In this document: positions 5,591 through 5,923 of the stretch, one piece after another
Numbering within the stretch: the first letter of the stretch is position 1
How the letters are laid out: every line of letters starts with the position of its first letter
From: Deltaproteobacteria bacterium
Lineage (GTDB): Bacteria; Desulfobacterota; Desulfarculia; Desulfarculales; Desulfarculaceae
Direction: 5' to 3'
DNA: 5,923 nucleotides
Assembly (NCBI GenBank): GCA_020444165.1
Contig: JAHLLK010000145.1
Span: 1 to 5,923 of the forward strand
The notes under the pieces: generated by a model
What the model was told of the DNA's origin: nothing
Database searches by the model: none
What the model saw: the letters and a program-made list of their open reading frames with translations, nothing else
Position numbers and translations under genes: made by a program

Positions 5591-5679
5591 GTTTGTGGGA
5601 GAAAGAGGAAGATGTGGGGGGAAACCCCTTTTTTTGAAAAAAAGGGGTTTCCCCCCACACCCCCCTTCCCCCAAAAAAC
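5591..5679. repeat. Long inverted repeat with perfect 23-bp core
   Basis: A 23-bp perfect stem (5613-5635 against 5637-5659, one base between the arms) consists of G6, A3, C4 and T7 blocks and their complements. It extends imperfectly outward: the purine-rich left flank from 5591 partly pairs with the pyrimidine-rich right flank to 5679. It starts two bases after element copy B. It could act as a transcript end or barrier for the radical SAM gene. The T-run is inside the stem rather than after it, so it is not a textbook terminator. Confidence 0.8.
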
Positions 5680-5923
5680 TTCATAGTTTTGTTTGGCACG
5701 CCCAGGCGTAGCCTGGGCTACGTCGAGGTTGGCGCGCAGGCCTGGGCGCAGCCGGACGACCGGTCTGCCTGAAATATGCAGGCTGGGGCCCACTCCAGAG
5801 GGGGCCTTTCGCCCGCGCCATCGCCCGGGGGCTTCCCCCCGGCGGCCCCGCCGGGTTACAATGGCCGGCGAATTGTAGTGAATGCCGGCCCAGAACCTGC
5901 CCCGTCCCGGGCCCCGAATGCAT
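5680..5923. other. Hairpin-dense tract with no convincing gene
   Basis: Several short perfect stems follow each other: CCCAGGC-GTA-GCCTGGG (5701-5717), which competes with GTAGCC/GGCTAC (5708-5721); GCCTG/CAGGC (5767-5783); CCCGGCGG-CC-CCGCCGGG (5838-5855); and GGCCGGC/GCCGGCC (5863-5890). Open frames here are rich in Pro, Arg and Gly, lack a ribosome-binding site and show no domain. The tract reads as intergenic repeat debris, or the leader of a gene beyond the window. Confidence 0.55.

Noticed and set aside
5681..5923. 80-codon minus-strand open frame at the right edge
   Set aside because: It crosses several hairpins, has Pro/Arg/Gly-rich composition without a domain, and has no visible ribosome-binding site.

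Overview
The window is GC-rich, with G/C at most third codon positions. The protein types suggest an environmental Gram-negative bacterium, perhaps Desulfobacterota/deltaproteobacteria (Desulfarculaceae-like). That placement is a guess from composition, gene content and the style of the intergenic repeats; no taxonomic marker gene is present.

Four genes are supported. Three lie on the minus strand. In minus-strand order they are a retaining GT-A glycosyltransferase resembling mannosylglycerate/glucosylglycerate synthases (2253-3509), an all-HEAT-repeat protein of 318 residues (709-1665), and a small membrane-anchored lipoprotein with a basic tail (132-551). The fourth (3692-5431, plus strand) is divergent from the glycosyltransferase and encodes a complete B12-binding-type radical SAM protein of 579 residues. 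The glycosyltransferase has a good sigma-70-type promoter in the 182-bp divergent spacer. The HEAT gene has its own promoter with a perfect TTGACA and a long structured leader. The genes therefore look like separate units, not one operon, and no shared pathway can be read from the sequence.

The most distinctive content lies between the genes. The left edge (1-208) holds a tandem repeat with a period of exactly 100 bp: 81 bp conserved plus 19 bp variable. Its right-hand copy encodes the last ~24 residues and the stop codon of the lipoprotein. Two diverged copies of a multi-hairpin element lie at about 1893-2010 and 5428-5588. They share a 16-base hairpin core and a second block of 16/17 identity, and their stems show compensatory changes. 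The second copy has terminal inverted repeats, and its left end supplies the TAG stop codon of the radical SAM gene. Next to it is a very strong inverted repeat (5591-5679), followed by a hairpin-dense tract with no convincing gene up to the window end.

No rRNA, tRNA, CRISPR array, transposase gene or recognisable riboswitch was seen. The repeats look like non-autonomous (REP/MITE-like) elements whose mobilising enzyme, if any, is elsewhere.
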